58,137 nucleotides of DNA from Cudoniella acicularis. Lineage: Eukaryota > Ascomycota > Leotiomycetes > Helotiales > Helotiaceae. Each line of letters begins with the position of its first letter. Position 1 is the stretch's first letter. The stretch spans positions 1 to 58,137 of the forward strand of contig JAAMPI010000159.1 of assembly GCA_013054445.1 (NCBI GenBank). Direction: 5' to 3'. The notes under the pieces are model-generated. The model searched no databases. It was not told where the DNA came from and saw only the letters and a list, made by a program, of their open reading frames with translations. A program made the translations under genes and the position numbers. Positions 22,597-34,523 of this stretch are shown here, piece by piece.

Positions 22597-23829
22597 ATGC
22601 TTTTCCAATTGTCCCTTGCCCTCCTGGGGTTCTTCGCTAAAGTGGGGATTGTGAACGCAGCGCCGACATCCGGATTCCCGGTAACGACGAGTGGAGAGGC
22701 GTTTGTGGCTCGAGACTATTTTTATGTTGGAGGCAACTATGTGGAAGTGGGGAATGGGCATATCTTCTCCAATCAGATGTATGTGGAGAAGTTGTCGCCT
22801 TTCAAGGCATCCCAACCGTATCCCCTTGTTTTCATCCATGGCCAGGGACAGACAGGAACGGTAATGTTTTGAACACCAGTCGGTGGCTTTCACGCTAACT
22901 TTGCTCCCAGAACTGGCTGAATAAACCAGATGGTGGGTCTGGTTGGGCATCATACTTCCTTGATCAAGGATACGTCGTTTATGTCATCGACCAAACTGAG
23001 CGAGGGAGAAGTGCTTGGAATCCCAGCGGAAACACCACCTTGACAACATACTCAGCGGAAATCATTGAGCAACGCTTTACAGCAACCCGAAACTTCAGTC
23101 TTTGGCCGCAAGCTTCGCTGCATACGCAATGGCCAGGCGTGGGTTTCCTCTCTTCGCATTGAAAATAAAATACTAACATTTCCGCAGTCTGGTCTTATGG
23201 GCGATCCCATTTTCGATGAATATTACGCCTCAAATGTCGAGTTTCAATCAAACACTGTTGTCCAGGAGACCAAAATGCAAGCAGCGGGAGCCGCACTGCT
23301 CAAGAAAATTGGCCCGGCTGTGTTGGTCTCTCATTCGCAAGGAGGACTCATGCCGTGGTTAATCGGCGATGTTGTGCCCAACCTCGTGAAAGCAATCATA
23401 AGCATTGAGCCAACCGGACCGCCGTTTATCGAGGCTGTGTTTTCATCCACAAGCGCGCGACCTTGGGGACTTACTAATATCCCGCTCACTTATTCACCAA
23501 GCCCAACAAACGCCACAGCTCCGCTTGAGACTCAAATAGTTGCCAACAATGCACCAGGTTTGGCTTCATGCATTATCCAAGCTTCACCTGCAAGACAGCT
23601 GGTGAACCTCAAAAATATTCCGGTCCTGCTGGAAACAAGCGAGGCAAGTTACCATGCTGTGTATGATGGATGCACTTTTCAGTTCTTGGAGCAAGCCGGA
23701 GTTCCTGTCGAATGGCTGAAATTAGCCGACATCGGGATTCATGGGAATGGGCATTTACATTTCGCAGAGAAGAACAGTCATGAAATCGCAGAAGTTCTTG
23801 AGGCTTGGATCAGGAAAACAGTTGGTTGA
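22597..23829 (+). CDS. Secreted alpha/beta hydrolase (esterase/lipase-like)
   Basis: Three exons: 22597-22860, 22911-23138 and 23188-23829; 377 residues. Introns start GTAATG and GTGGGT with CTAAC branch sites. Signal peptide [21 protein letters not shown]. Fold landmarks: [12 protein letters not shown] (oxyanion HG), [18 protein letters not shown], then [15 protein letters not shown] with the nucleophile Ser in S-H-S-Q-G, and [14 protein letters not shown] carrying the likely catalytic His; a Glu or Asp in [10 protein letters not shown] is the probable acid. Related fungal proteins are secreted serine hydrolases of unknown substrate, often annotated alpha/beta hydrolase or lipase-like. First residues after the signal are AAPTSGFP. 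Confidence 0.9.
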
Positions 23830-25197
23830 GGAATTAACTTGTCGTTTCAAGGTCGGATAGCTTTTTCTGGGGGAAAGAGTGGTAAGAATTTCAATTCGGA
23901 TTTAATTCTCTTTATTTGGGAGGTAAATGGTGGAAATAGTGAAAGCAAAATTCTAATCCGTACTGTTTATCAACAGCTAAATTGTATTAGTGATCTAAAT
24001 GAACAAACCAATGCCCTGACAGTACAGAATGACCCATTACCATAGAACCGATATAGCGGGCCAGGCTCGGAGTCCGGAAAATATCTCGGAAAGGAATTCC
24101 CGTGCCGAAAGACCAGACATCACCTGACAGCCCCACTTTCGTCCCAACTCCATCCGAACTTCATCCCAATTTCATCCTCTTCTCCCGCATCGTCTCAAAT
24201 CATCACACTCTCATACATCGTGCAGCTCACTCCTATAATTCATACCCATATTCTCAATACACATACATGTATTTTCCAGCAGATGCCAATCATACAACCC
24301 CATGCTCATCAGACCCCCGAGTTTGCGACCTTGCGTATCGCGACCCAAAATCGGCAATCCGTGACCTCATCACCTCGACCCCATCACTTCCTGTACGACA
24401 ACATCCAAAGCCCGCACGAGCTCCCATTCGTCTTGCCGCGCCTAGCAAAAATCACGAAAGGGTGTATGAAATTGAACGAGCTGCATGGAGTTCGTGGTAC
24501 ACAACATTGAACGTTAGAGGAATCCTTCACCCGCGGGCCGTGCCAGTTTCGCATTGATGTGCCTGAGTTGCGACGACAGAGACCATAGCAAGCACATGTT
24601 AGCACTTGCGATCAATCTTTCCACGTGGTGAAAAGGGTTCTGTTTATATTGTATTTGCTAAGGAATCGAATTTGAAAGGTTGATTCCAAAGGTTGGTATT
24701 GCAATTACGCACATCTCCTGGTTCAAGGTCACAATGTCCAGGATATCAAAAAGTGCCCCACAGGACAAGAGAGGAGTCTCTGATTCCTGGAGGACAAAAG
24801 GAAGTGGGCCTCATAAAGTACTTGAAGATAGCTCGATTATGCTTTGCTTCGCGTGTCTCCCCACGCGAAGGTCAATTAGAAATATATTCGGTGGCATTCT
24901 AACATCGAAAACACGGTTCTAACGATAAGGTGTCACTGATCAAAATCAAGGAGATGTGAAAATTTCGCATTTTTGGCAGATCAGCGTGGCCCCAGACAAC
25001 CCATCAAGTCCCAGCAGACCAACGATTCTACTAATAGCACATAATAACACTCCACAGAAACCTTTGTCTCCATTTTCGCCCGGCAGTTCTACCAAAACCA
25101 CCAATCAATCTCAACTGGCCATTACGCCAACTCCCCTACCCAAAACCCAGTGTTCACCAAATCTATCTGAGATGGGCTCATGGGCGCGCTTGCAGCA
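23830..25197. other. Intergenic, no gene seen
   Basis: CA-rich and AT-rich stretches; a 151-codon ORF at 24102-24557 is His/Pro/Ser-rich without any motif and overlaps another random frame. No repeat noticed. Confidence 0.5.
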
Positions 25198-26187
25198 CTA
25201 GAATGCAATAATCATGCCCAAGATGACTGCGACGAAATTGGCGAATAGAATCCCACCTGGGGCAACCCTCGGGTTCGAATTGTTGCTTTGCGGCTTCGCA
25301 GAAGAGGAAGAACTGGCTGTAGCTGTGAATGTTGCCTTACTGGTCGATGAGGCTGTTGTCAAGGCAGTCGATGGGCCTGTTTCTGTTGAAAGAGCAGTGA
25401 AGGTTGTGGCCAGGACGGTACTGGTGGATTTCGGAGTTGCCGACTCAATGCTAGTACTTGAGGTGAGTGTTATAGTTAGATTGCTCTGTGTTGCAGAAGA
25501 GCCAGGAAAACTGGAGCTAGTGCTCGTCGATTCTGGTATGATAATAAGCGTCGAAGATCCATCACTCAGGGTTATACCGCTGACGCTGGATACACCCGTA
25601 ACAGTAGAAAGAGTGTTTTCTGGCGTAATCGTGGGAAGTCCTGTACCCGTTGGTGGTGGCGAATAAACGGTGGTGGGGGGTGACATGTCCATAGTCGTTG
25701 AATTATCATCTTGGCCGGCGTTCTGCGCAGTAGCATTTCGGGTCAGACTATCAACTCCAGTATCTTGAGGGGCGCGTACTTCTTTCAAAGCCTCGCAGAA
25801 GCAATCGGTCGATCCGAATCCACACTTTTCCTCCAGGAGAGCTGGGCTTTGGGTTAGGCCGCAGATTTCGCCGTCAACACCGCAGCAGTCTTTAGCAAAT
25901 TAGCACTATCTTCTCTTACAGGGGCAGAGGAGCTGACAGTATGAAACGTCATCTTGGAGTAGTGAATTCAGCGGAAGAGAAGGAGAGGTGTGTTGCTTAC
26001 AAGCACCGCTTTGAAGAAGGCACTGCTGAAGGGCTGGGTCGGATGGACAGCGGAGGGTACGGGTAGATAACTCAGCGCGTTCGACCAGTGGAAGAACCCA
26101 AGCCGCTCTGCCATGTTCGACTTTTGGTGAGGCCAACGCAATGGTCGCCGAGGCGAAGAAGGTAAGGAGGTAGGTAGCAGTCTTCAT
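25198..26187 (-). CDS. GPI-anchor-type cysteine-rich surface protein with Ser/Thr-rich stalk (CFEM-like)
   Basis: Two exons on the minus strand, 26187-26001 and 25889-25198 (intron of 111 bp, donor GTAAGC, acceptor AAG); 292 residues. Signal peptide MKTATYLLTFFASATIALA. The N-terminal domain holds eight Cys in order: RCPS, QQC, a CC pair at the splice site, EIC, KC, DC and FC, i.e. C-x8-C-x6-CC-x6-C-x12-C-x6-C-x-C. This count and the CFC ending resemble CFEM domains (haem or surface binding), but spacing is not textbook. Then comes a long Ser/Thr-rich stalk (about 110-260) and a C-terminal hydrophobic tail (GGILFANFVAVILGMIIAF) after a small-residue stretch, as for GPI attachment. The acceptor is inferred from frame; other splice choices meet stops. 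Confidence 0.7.
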
Positions 26188-27063
26188 TTTATGTTATTCG
26201 TTGGTTAAGTTTTTGTTTCCGTTGTGCTTGTTCGCGTTTTTGGTGCTTGGTTGAGTTCCGTGGTTGTCTTCTAAGAAGTCTCTTCAAGATCTTTGGAAAG
26301 TTAGGTGAGGATGAAGAAATATTCGTACGTGGCAGGATTAAAATAGATCAACTCTCTTGCCAAAAATTGAATCTATGATATCACTGGTCCCGGTATCGCT
26401 GTTTCAGAGCTTTTGATTCACTTCCTTGTTGATATAATTGACCGTATTGAATCTATCCTGACTCCAAGCCCAGATTATTTCCACCTCTTGTACATTTATA
26501 CTCGCTCGCATGTGCACTAGTGCTTGATCGCTAAATTACAACGTGCCGCCCCGAATATTTAGTTCATATTCATTGAATTGCAGCATCGAGGCACTAAATA
26601 CCCTATAAAATCCACCCAGTTCTCCTCACTCACTTGCCCCAGAAAGACAAAAACATGTATTAGGACCAATGGTCTGGAATTAAGCTCATTTAAAATTGAG
26701 TAATCAATGTGTAAGCACTAGACTTTTGTGTTTTGTAGGTAAACCACAGGAAGATACTTTCTTCCACTCGTTGACGATCCGCCTATAAAGTTACTCATAA
26801 CACTTTCAGAAGCAAACACTATTTTAGCCGAACAGAGTGTTATAAAGATATGAATATCAAAGAACCCTGATCATTCTTTTGTTCTAGCCATATGGGCAGT
26901 CTTTCAAGTTGGTGGTTATTTGACTATATTCAGGTGTTGAGGTCCTTAGCGGAGTTTCGTGAAGGGGCCGCCAAGCGATCAAAGAATTACATCCAAAGTT
27001 ACCTCATCATAATTTTGCGAAAACTCATTTGTGGTCAAATAGGTTACTATAACTAATTATAAT
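26188..27063. other. Intergenic, no gene seen
   Basis: AT-rich; promoter of the cysteine-rich surface protein on the left. Nothing else recognised. Confidence 0.5.
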
Positions 27064-28387
27064 TCAAGACCTCCGTTCCTTAAAATTCTCCATCGCCAGA
27101 GCCAAGTAAGCCTCCAAATCCTCATTCCACATCCATCGAACGGTTGTGTTCAACTCCTCCGCAATTTTCTCCAAATCATCACCGGCTGTATCGCCTCCCA
27201 TGTCCAATATTTTCCCTTGCTCTCGACTCAATTCAGTGACTCTAAGTGCACGAGGAACTCGGACGAAGTCATAAGCATTAGGTACTCTCAAGATATCCGA
27301 AGATGAGGAACATGCGCTGAAGAGATTTGACAGCACGTATGCATCTTCAATCGCCATGCCCGATTCCTGCCCATAATGAGGACTTGTAGCATGTGCAGCA
27401 TCCCCCAAGAGACAAAGTCGCTCTTTGTGAAAAGTAGGGACTTTAGGGTGATCAAAGATAGCCCAAACATCAGGGCCTTGAATGAGCTACCGTTGCTTAA
27501 TTTTTGACTTTCTTCGGCAACCTTTACAGGGTCACTCACTTCCACAATTTTACTGACATTCTCCCCCACCCCACGAAATCACGCTGCAAACTCTCTTTTT
27601 GCAGCGGCTGAACCCACTCTCCCTCCCAATCAGATTGACTACTGTGAAACGCAACCACATTCATCAACGCACCCTTTCCCACAGGAAACGTCAACACATG
27701 GCCACCATGCCCCAAGTACATCTGTCTGTTATTTGCCTTATCTTTTCCAAGTACCTCTTCTGCTACTTCCATTGGCATGAGACCTCGATAAGCGACCTTT
27801 TGGGTAAACACAAGTGCAACCAGCTCTTTCTGGTTGTCAAACACCAAAGATCGGCACGCGGACTTGATACCATTACATCCCACCACCACATCAGCCTCAG
27901 CTTCCGTTCTATCAGCAAACTTACAAACAACCTTCCCCTTACTCTGATCAACATCCACCAACTTCTTATTAAACTCCGCGCAATTTTCTAGTAAAAGCTT
28001 TAGCAATTCTTCCAAAAAATGCGCTCTATGCGCCGTACTATACCTAACCCCCTCCTGCATCGTCACCTCAATAATTCTCTTCCCCTCATTCTCACCCTTC
28101 TCCCCAACCGTAAAATCAAACCACACATTTTCTTTTTCAGCCCATCCATTAAATGATGCTCGAGTTTTATAGCTTTCCCAAATTGCTGGGGAAATTAAAC
28201 TCATTGCTCGATGCGAGTTGGCTCCGAATCCGAGACCAGCGCCGATTTCTCCGATGGTTGGCCGAGATTCGTAGATAGTGAAGGTGATGTGTGGGTATTT
28301 GGATAGGGCGACACCGAGGATACAGCCGCCGATTCCTCCGCCTATGATGGCGATGTGGCAGGGTTTTAGGGAAGTAGGGAGTACCAT
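27064..28387 (-). pseudogene. FAD-dependent monooxygenase (salicylate-hydroxylase-like), one-base frameshift
   Basis: Two exons on the minus strand, 28387-27540 and 27486-27064 (intron GTGAGT...GTAG, 53 bp). Exon lengths add to one base short of a multiple of three. Reading is perfect through FVGWG, then shifts at a five-base C run (27563-27567 on plus); one more base would restore GENVSKIVE and the downstream exon. Family marks: Rossmann IAIIGGGIGGCILGVAL (about 12-28), GEIGAGLGFGANS, VVVGCNGIKSACR (usual DG is NG here), and LLGDAAHATSPHYGQESGM, the FAD-ribityl GD motif. Expected length about 423 residues, normal for flavoprotein aromatic hydroxylases. As sequenced it ends after 282 residues. 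Either a homopolymer sequencing error or a young pseudogene. Start ATG 28387 lies 11 codons before the Rossmann strand. Confidence 0.85.
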
Positions 28388-30206
28388 TGTTGAGTTTGGC
28401 AGCAATATAATTACAAGTTCAGAGTTCATGAATTTATCCAACAAAAAAGTTAACCAACTTCTCTCTTGGAGATACATGTGAGGAGTCCGATGAAGCAAGG
28501 GGTCACAAACACGCTTGATAATGTATCAAATGACTTGGCCGAGTGTATTTCCGCATTCTGGATCTCCAATCCGCGACCCCGGTTAACATAACATGGACTT
28601 CCGCATCAATATTGCACCAGCATGCAGGTGACTCCAAGCAGTGTGCTAAATGATTAGATTAGATTAGATTAGTCACTAGTAATCTAATCTAATCAAGCAT
28701 TTTCAGGTAGTAATCAAATCTAATCATCTGATTAATGATTAGATTTGATTAGTATTCTGATTACTAGATCACGTGATCGAATTTTTAAGGGGGTTAATAC
28801 AAGGTCTACTTAAAGTTAGAGTTAGCGAGTACTAATTAAGCGAGATCACTCTATTAGCTTAAAAAAGCTTCTAGAAGGGTTAGGTGGCGGGTGGAGCTGT
28901 TGACTAGTCGCGGTAGATATCAGGCAAGCTTACTAAGCGAGCCTAAANTGTTACAGCTCTGCAAAGGCACTAGGGCCCTGACGTCNCGTGGGGACGTATT
29001 TGCAAGAAGGTGCTGTATTACGAAGAAACTAAGCTNAGGAGAGAAGAAGGAAGAGGTGNCCCTNAAGGGGNCTTATATACAGGAGGTNAGTGCTNGTANG
29101 CGAGGTCACGTGATAAGGGGTTAGGGGCCGCGTCGCAGCCTCCTGTCGCATATAGCGCTACACTATCTAAGTCTCCTTAGTCGTAGGACTATGCGTTAAA
29201 CCAGGTCTGTGACACTTTCCTTAGTCAGGTTGATATTTTTTTCGTGTTGTTTAGGTAATAATATAGATTTTTAAAATATCTTAATATATAACTCTAATCT
29301 TAAGCTTAATAAATAATCTAATCTTATTAAAGCTATATTAGTTAAGTCCATAAAGCTCTCTAAGACTAAGTCTCTAGAGAAGAGAGCTCTCTATAGCCGA
29401 GTCTATAAGAGAGTAGTACTCTGAGGTTTTAATCTAAGTCACTTGTAAAACTGGTTCTTATTAAATTATACTAGGGCCACTCTTATTGCGTCTCTATATA
29501 TATCCTAGTTACTAGATTCTAATAAGAGAGGGCCTACTTCAACAGCGAGATAAGAGTATTGAAGACTAGGCCCATGGCTAAAGGAGCTTTGTTTCGCTCT
29601 CTCTATTTGAAACTGAATCCATGCTCCTTTCCTGTACCACTTCATGGCCGTGACCTCGCTCTATAGGGATGTACATAAAAAGGAGTAAAATTAGCAACCT
29701 GGCCGTACCGAATTTTCAACTACTTCTAGACTATAACATTTTATCTTAAGCCGGTCATTTTTGAAGGCATGGATATCAAATGCGTTGCAAACGTCGCAGG
29801 GCATTATGTTAAGAAGAGTTTGTGTAATTGCAATCAATTCTCCTGTGTAGCTTAGGTCCCAGAGAAGAGCCGACAGGCTGTATTGTCGCCTTCCGGCAAA
29901 GCTCCCACAAAAATAAGACATCTGTTATCGTCGTCGCATCTCTGAATAGCATTATAATTACGATACGACAGTGCGACAGTGTAAACCAAATATTGATATT
30001 TGCCTTTGATATGCATAAGTCAGTAGCACTCCTTATATACTGTGCTTGCTAATATCGCCTGAATACTGTCTTCCATTGAATGAATGTTACTACCCGGTGT
30101 CTTCAGCTCAACCTGGCTCCATGACGGCTCAAATGGCTAGTTCTAAGGTACCCCACAATGATGTAGCTCCAGGTCTTCAGAAGATTTCTAGACTAAGTTC
30201 TTTCTT
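28388..30206. other. Gene-poor block with TE-like DNA
   Basis: Holds the hairpin and N-containing segment listed separately, then about 300 bases of very AT-rich sequence (29220-29500) full of TA dinucleotides, as in repeat-induced point mutation. No intact coding region. Confidence 0.5.
28640..29160. mobile_element. Degenerate transposable-element remnant with nested hairpins
   Basis: Starts with GATTA/TTAGA pentamer arrays that fold back (GATTAGATTAGATTAG at about 28650 against TAATCTAATCTAATCA at 28679; a second foldback AATCAAATCTAATCAT / ATGATTAGATTTGATT at 28713-28754). Next comes a more GC-rich segment carrying nine N calls between 28948 and 29099. The clustering of N bases fits a collapsed multi-copy repeat in the assembly. 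No transposase reading frame is readable, so the class is unknown. Confidence 0.45.
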
Positions 30207-33200
30207 TCAGGTCAAAGGATTTCTTTCTTGGTCATCCGTCATCTCTCGAAGTTGTGTCTCTTGAAGATTTTCATTCTGATCTACCATAAAGTAATCATCT
30301 GTGAGGAATCCAGCGGGTTCCGAAGACACAAATTGGTTACCGGTATGCGAATATATTTGCATAAGATACGGAGATAAGGGGATAAAAGGTTCGACTCCAC
30401 TGGTATCGAAGGTGGCATTGCCTGGCCTTGTATAGGGGAATAGGCCTCTGTCAGTCGCAGGGACGTTGATGTCGTGAGGGTGTTCCTGTCCTTCCTGCAT
30501 GTCCAACGAGCTCACATACTGATCTAGAGAGTCAAAGCCTTGAAAAAGAGGGGTCACTCCGGAACCCGTATTCTGACGTACGAAGTCTCCTGACTGTTCT
30601 GATTCTGGCCTGAATAGATCTTCAATTGAGTCTGGCCCAAGGAACCGAAGGAAATTGCCGTGTAACGGCCTCTCAGGAATGGTTGGAAAGTGCAAAGGAT
30701 TTAGCGGGGCTCCTGAAGGCGGAGATTCACCTAAATCCGCTGTGTCAGCTCCCTGGGTGGAGGCTCGAGAAACGGCAGATGAGTTGGCTTTCTGCAAGTG
30801 TTCGGATGAATTATAAGGTGTCTCCATGTTTTTATTACCATAGTAGTTGTGACTATCGTCTTGATTCGACAATGGCGTGTGGCGCTTTCTCTGGACATTT
30901 GATTGGTTCCGCTGACTTTTCGCCAATCTTTCCGGAAGATGATTAAATATCGTCTGTATGATAGTCAGTAGAATTTCTAAGACGCGAATTAGAGGCTCAA
31001 AGCTCACAGCTAACGTCTCTGAGTGTCTAGCTGCCGATATACTCTTATAAGCAAGTTTAACAAGGACGTCTCGGCCATATTCAGCGTCTTTCAAAGTCTG
31101 CAAAGCACCTTGAACCTCTGCATTTTCCCAGACGTAAAAAGCGAGGGCGAGCGTCGTGCAGAATGTTGTATAAATAGAAAACCAATATGGCCCAGCTATT
31201 GCATCCTGCTTTTCCATTTCTCTTGTATTATGAATGACGTTGCGGCCGACGTCTACACACGCTGCAGCGTAAGCATAACACTGATCACTTGTAGACGTTT
31301 CCGGCCTAGCACTTGAGATGTAGTGTAGGAATGGTCGATAAAGGACCAGTTGCACATGCGTAAATGCGAGCCGTAGGAGGTGTTGCACCCTGCGTTTGTA
31401 TTAGATAATTTAGTCTAAAGGCTTGTTTTGGTTAACTCATGTTAATAGGTACCTTAGAAGCTTTTGTGGCGAGTCTGCGCCTGGCTGGAGTTGCATTGGA
31501 AGGTCCCTGGCCCACTGCTGCAGATCCCTCTCCACCTCACGGACCTTTCCATCATCGACTACGTATGCTCTCGGTTCCTCGGTTGCGTCCCTGTGCATAC
31601 GTTTTGTGGAATACACGTTAGTTACAATCTTCCCTAGAATTTGACCAAGCTTCGAGTGTGCATTGAAACTTGCAATCGTCGATATCTGCCCCTCTGGCAT
31701 TGAGAGAACACCTTCCTTGGTTATGTATTGGTCATCGATCTCCAAAGGCATCTCCTGATCAATATCATCATCACTGACAGTCCTCGGCAACCCCAATATC
31801 GCGATAACATAAGCCTCCATTGTGCGGATCGTCCAGAAGATTCTCTTGCGGGTTTCGCGTTCGATCGGATCGAAGGTTTCCAGCTCAGAACGGTGGAGGC
31901 CCATCTGCAACGAGGTGGCCATCGCAGCGCTAACATACGAGTGACAAGTGGCCATTTTTGCTGATGACTGCAGAAAGATGATCATGAACAGTACAGCTTG
32001 AAGTGACCAGATCTCGCGACATTCTGTAATGGTAATCATTTGTCGTGAAGCGACGAAGTATTTTTCGCTTGAAATGGTTAGTGTAAATGACTAGGAAAAG
32101 ACATTGGTCACGAAAAGATTAACAAACCCTTGAGATAACGCATGTGCATTACCAAAATATACTCGTTCACTACTCGAAAATAGGTAGCCTACAGCCAAGG
32201 CAGCGTAGAGCAGCGGTAGGAACTTGTTTTCCTCGTAGCCGTATTGCTCAGGATGAACTACATACAATCGATGAAGCATGGAGTAGAAGCTCGGCTCGTG
32301 GACGAACTTGAGTAAAGCACATGCCTTATCTAGTGCATTTGAAATCAAGTCTAGCGCGACATCTCTGGGAGGCAGCATGATCGAGTACTGTGCCGATTCG
32401 AATGATTCGTCTTCTGAGCTTTTTGGTGACCCATCGATTGGTGGTATGGATCGAAGCCTGAGCACCGTATTCTTTCCGAGGCCAGTGTCCGATACGTTGC
32501 CGAATCGTTCTCCGATGCGACGTATAAAGGCAGATGAAGACCCAGGACCGTGATAACTCCAATTGTCTTGCTCATCAAGATCATGTTGTCCAGTCACCTC
32601 AAAAACAGTTTCCAATGGTACAGTTTTCTGTATATCAGTGTGTCGTCGGTCCTGTGGGATTATGTGTGAAGCCTCTGAATTTGTGTCTGCTGATAGTGGT
32701 CCATTAGCAGTAGAGAGTTTCAATTTGCTCAGCGCGTCGGCTTCCAGGTTCGGGTTGTCCAAATCTAGATCTGGCGAAATGGTTTTCAAGATGTTTTTTG
32801 CTCGTTGCAACTTCAACTCCAGTTCTTCAATATCTTTCTGAGAATGGCGTTTTGAACGTTTGGACGGTCGATCGTAGGTACAATCGTCTGTTCGACTCAG
32901 ACAAGGGGTCTGTTCACTAAAAGGGATCACTTACTATGATTAAGGAAGGTGCACTGGAGGCATGGTTGTCTTCCATCGCATTTGATTTTCCTCGAGCGGC
33001 ATTCATCGCATGCTCTGCCGACTCGGCTGCTCCTGAGGGTCAATTCTGGTTGCTGTGAAGAATCCTCGGATGCTTCGGCTGCAATGACATGGCGCTGCCG
33101 CGTTTCCAGTTGCATGGTTGTAGAAGACTGAAGCGGATCCCGGTGAGATGAGGTTAATATCTGTAGATCAACTGAAGACATCATTGAATTGGCTGTAGGT

Positions 33201-33223
33201 GGAGAGCTGAAGCTGAGCAGCAT
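30207..33223 (-). CDS. Zn2Cys6 fungal-specific transcription factor
   Basis: Four exons on the minus strand: 33223-32935, 32887-32128, 32067-31453 and 31389-30207; 948 residues. The N-terminal binuclear cluster is C72-x2-C75-x6-C82-x5-C88-x2-C91-x7-C99 (ACDECRSRKIKCDG...). The 47-bp first intron falls inside the cluster, and only the acceptor at 32888 gives correct spacing. Then a Lys/Arg linker and a helical segment (DIEELELKLQRAKNILK), and the fungal_trans regulatory domain in about 260-500 with EKYFVASRQ, SLQAVLFMIIFLQSSAKM, MGLHRS and RKRIFWTIRTMEAY. VQHLLRLAFTHVQLVLYRPFLHYIS starts exon 4. The Ser/Pro/Asn-rich C-terminal 250 residues are a probable activation region. The upstream ATG was used; another in-frame ATG is at codon 14. 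Target genes cannot be read from sequence. Confidence 0.92.
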
Positions 33224-34523
33224 TCCCTAGCCGAAGTGTGAGTCGGCTTACTCGAGTAACCTTACTACTCGTAAGCTTCTGCGGAAAATGGAGATTCTAG
33301 GCCTGAGGCCTGACTTTCATTTCTCGGGGAAATGCGGTCAGGGTAGAAGAGTTCACTGGGTAATGGTGAAAAACTAGTAACGGTTCAGGAACACCAAAAA
33401 AAATTATGATTTTTGAAAAGGGCTTAGAAAATTCCAAAAATTGGATATATTATGAAGAAAATGCGTCCGATAACAAATATCGACTTTTTATAACCAAAAA
33501 ATGGCATTAATTCTTCTAGTGTCACGGCTTCTACTCCATTCATTCATGCCTGAAAAAGGAAAGGCCAGAAGGCAAATAGCATATGACTAAGCACGCATAA
33601 TCTTGATTAGTATTCTTCATCATAGCCTTCATACACGCCTTACCTCCGCAGCAGCTGCTATGGCAGTCTATTGAGCAATGCGGAAGGGACGAAGCTATCC
33701 CCACTTGCCATCTTCCACGCTCCAAGCCGCAGCGTGCAATTTAAACCTTTCTCCACGACTTTAGTTGTGCAACTTCAAAAATTGCACACAAGGCCTGGGC
33801 AGGGTAGTACAGCTGCCTCCCTTCTTTTGACAGATAGAAGGCAGTGAACAACAAGATGCGCGAAAAGGCAGAAAAGATATAGTTATCAATTAGTAAACTG
33901 CGTGATGGGTACCCGTACATAGACCAGTTAGTCCGTGCCTAGCCGTGCGTTGGGTAAAGCCCTAAGGTTTTTTTTAATAAATATCGTATTTTCGTAATAG
34001 ATTCGAAATTTCTAGTTTTGTCAAAAAATTTGTATTAAATTTAGCCTAGAAACAAAAGAGAAGCACGGCCAAACGGGTACCCGTGGGTTACCCATCACGC
34101 AGTCTATCAATTAGTTATTTTAGGGTGTAAGTGTAAATATATTGCATTTTCCGGCATTAAATAAATTGATTAGTCTATCAATCTGATAATTATGCATAAA
34201 GCTAGACAAGTATGTATAATTTACATGACCTCGTAATCTTATAATTAGTTACATTTATGCTCAGACCTCAAAATTTGTCATTTTATATATTGCACGCGGT
34301 CTTTGCTCACAGCTTTTGATTCGCCTTCAATACTTTTTCTAATTCTAAAATATATCAACTCTTCGGTCTCTAATCTTACAATTACCCCCTTTTAACTCCA
34401 AAACTCCCTTGAAATTTGAAAAATCTAATAAATACAAATACATCAGGTAGGCCAAGTAAGGCACAGGTCAAGTAAAAAACCTAGCCCGGCTTGGTAAGTA
34501 ATCTGCCTATTGAGAACACTAGT
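33224..34523. other. Intergenic: AT-rich DNA with a MITE
   Basis: Promoter of the Zn2Cys6 gene at the left. The rest is AT-rich with no ORF; the 210-bp inverted-repeat element at 33895-34104 is listed separately. Confidence 0.5.
33884..34115. mobile_element. Non-autonomous DNA transposon (MITE) with 11-bp target duplication
   Basis: A 210-bp segment (33895-34104) has terminal inverted repeats ACTGCGTGATGGGTA (33897-33911) and TACCCATCACGCAGT (34089-34103), continuing into GTACCCGT / ACGGGTAC after an 11-base indel bounded by GGGTA in the left arm. It is flanked on both sides by TATCAATTAGT (33884-33894 and 34105-34115). A 9-11 bp duplication is typical of Mutator-like (MULE) elements, shorter ones of hAT or Tc1. 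There is no coding capacity. One or two extra bases between duplication and repeat leave the exact ends uncertain. Confidence 0.75.

Noticed and set aside
24102..24557. 151-codon plus-strand ORF
   Set aside because: Low-complexity His/Pro/Ser composition, no motif, overlapping random frame.
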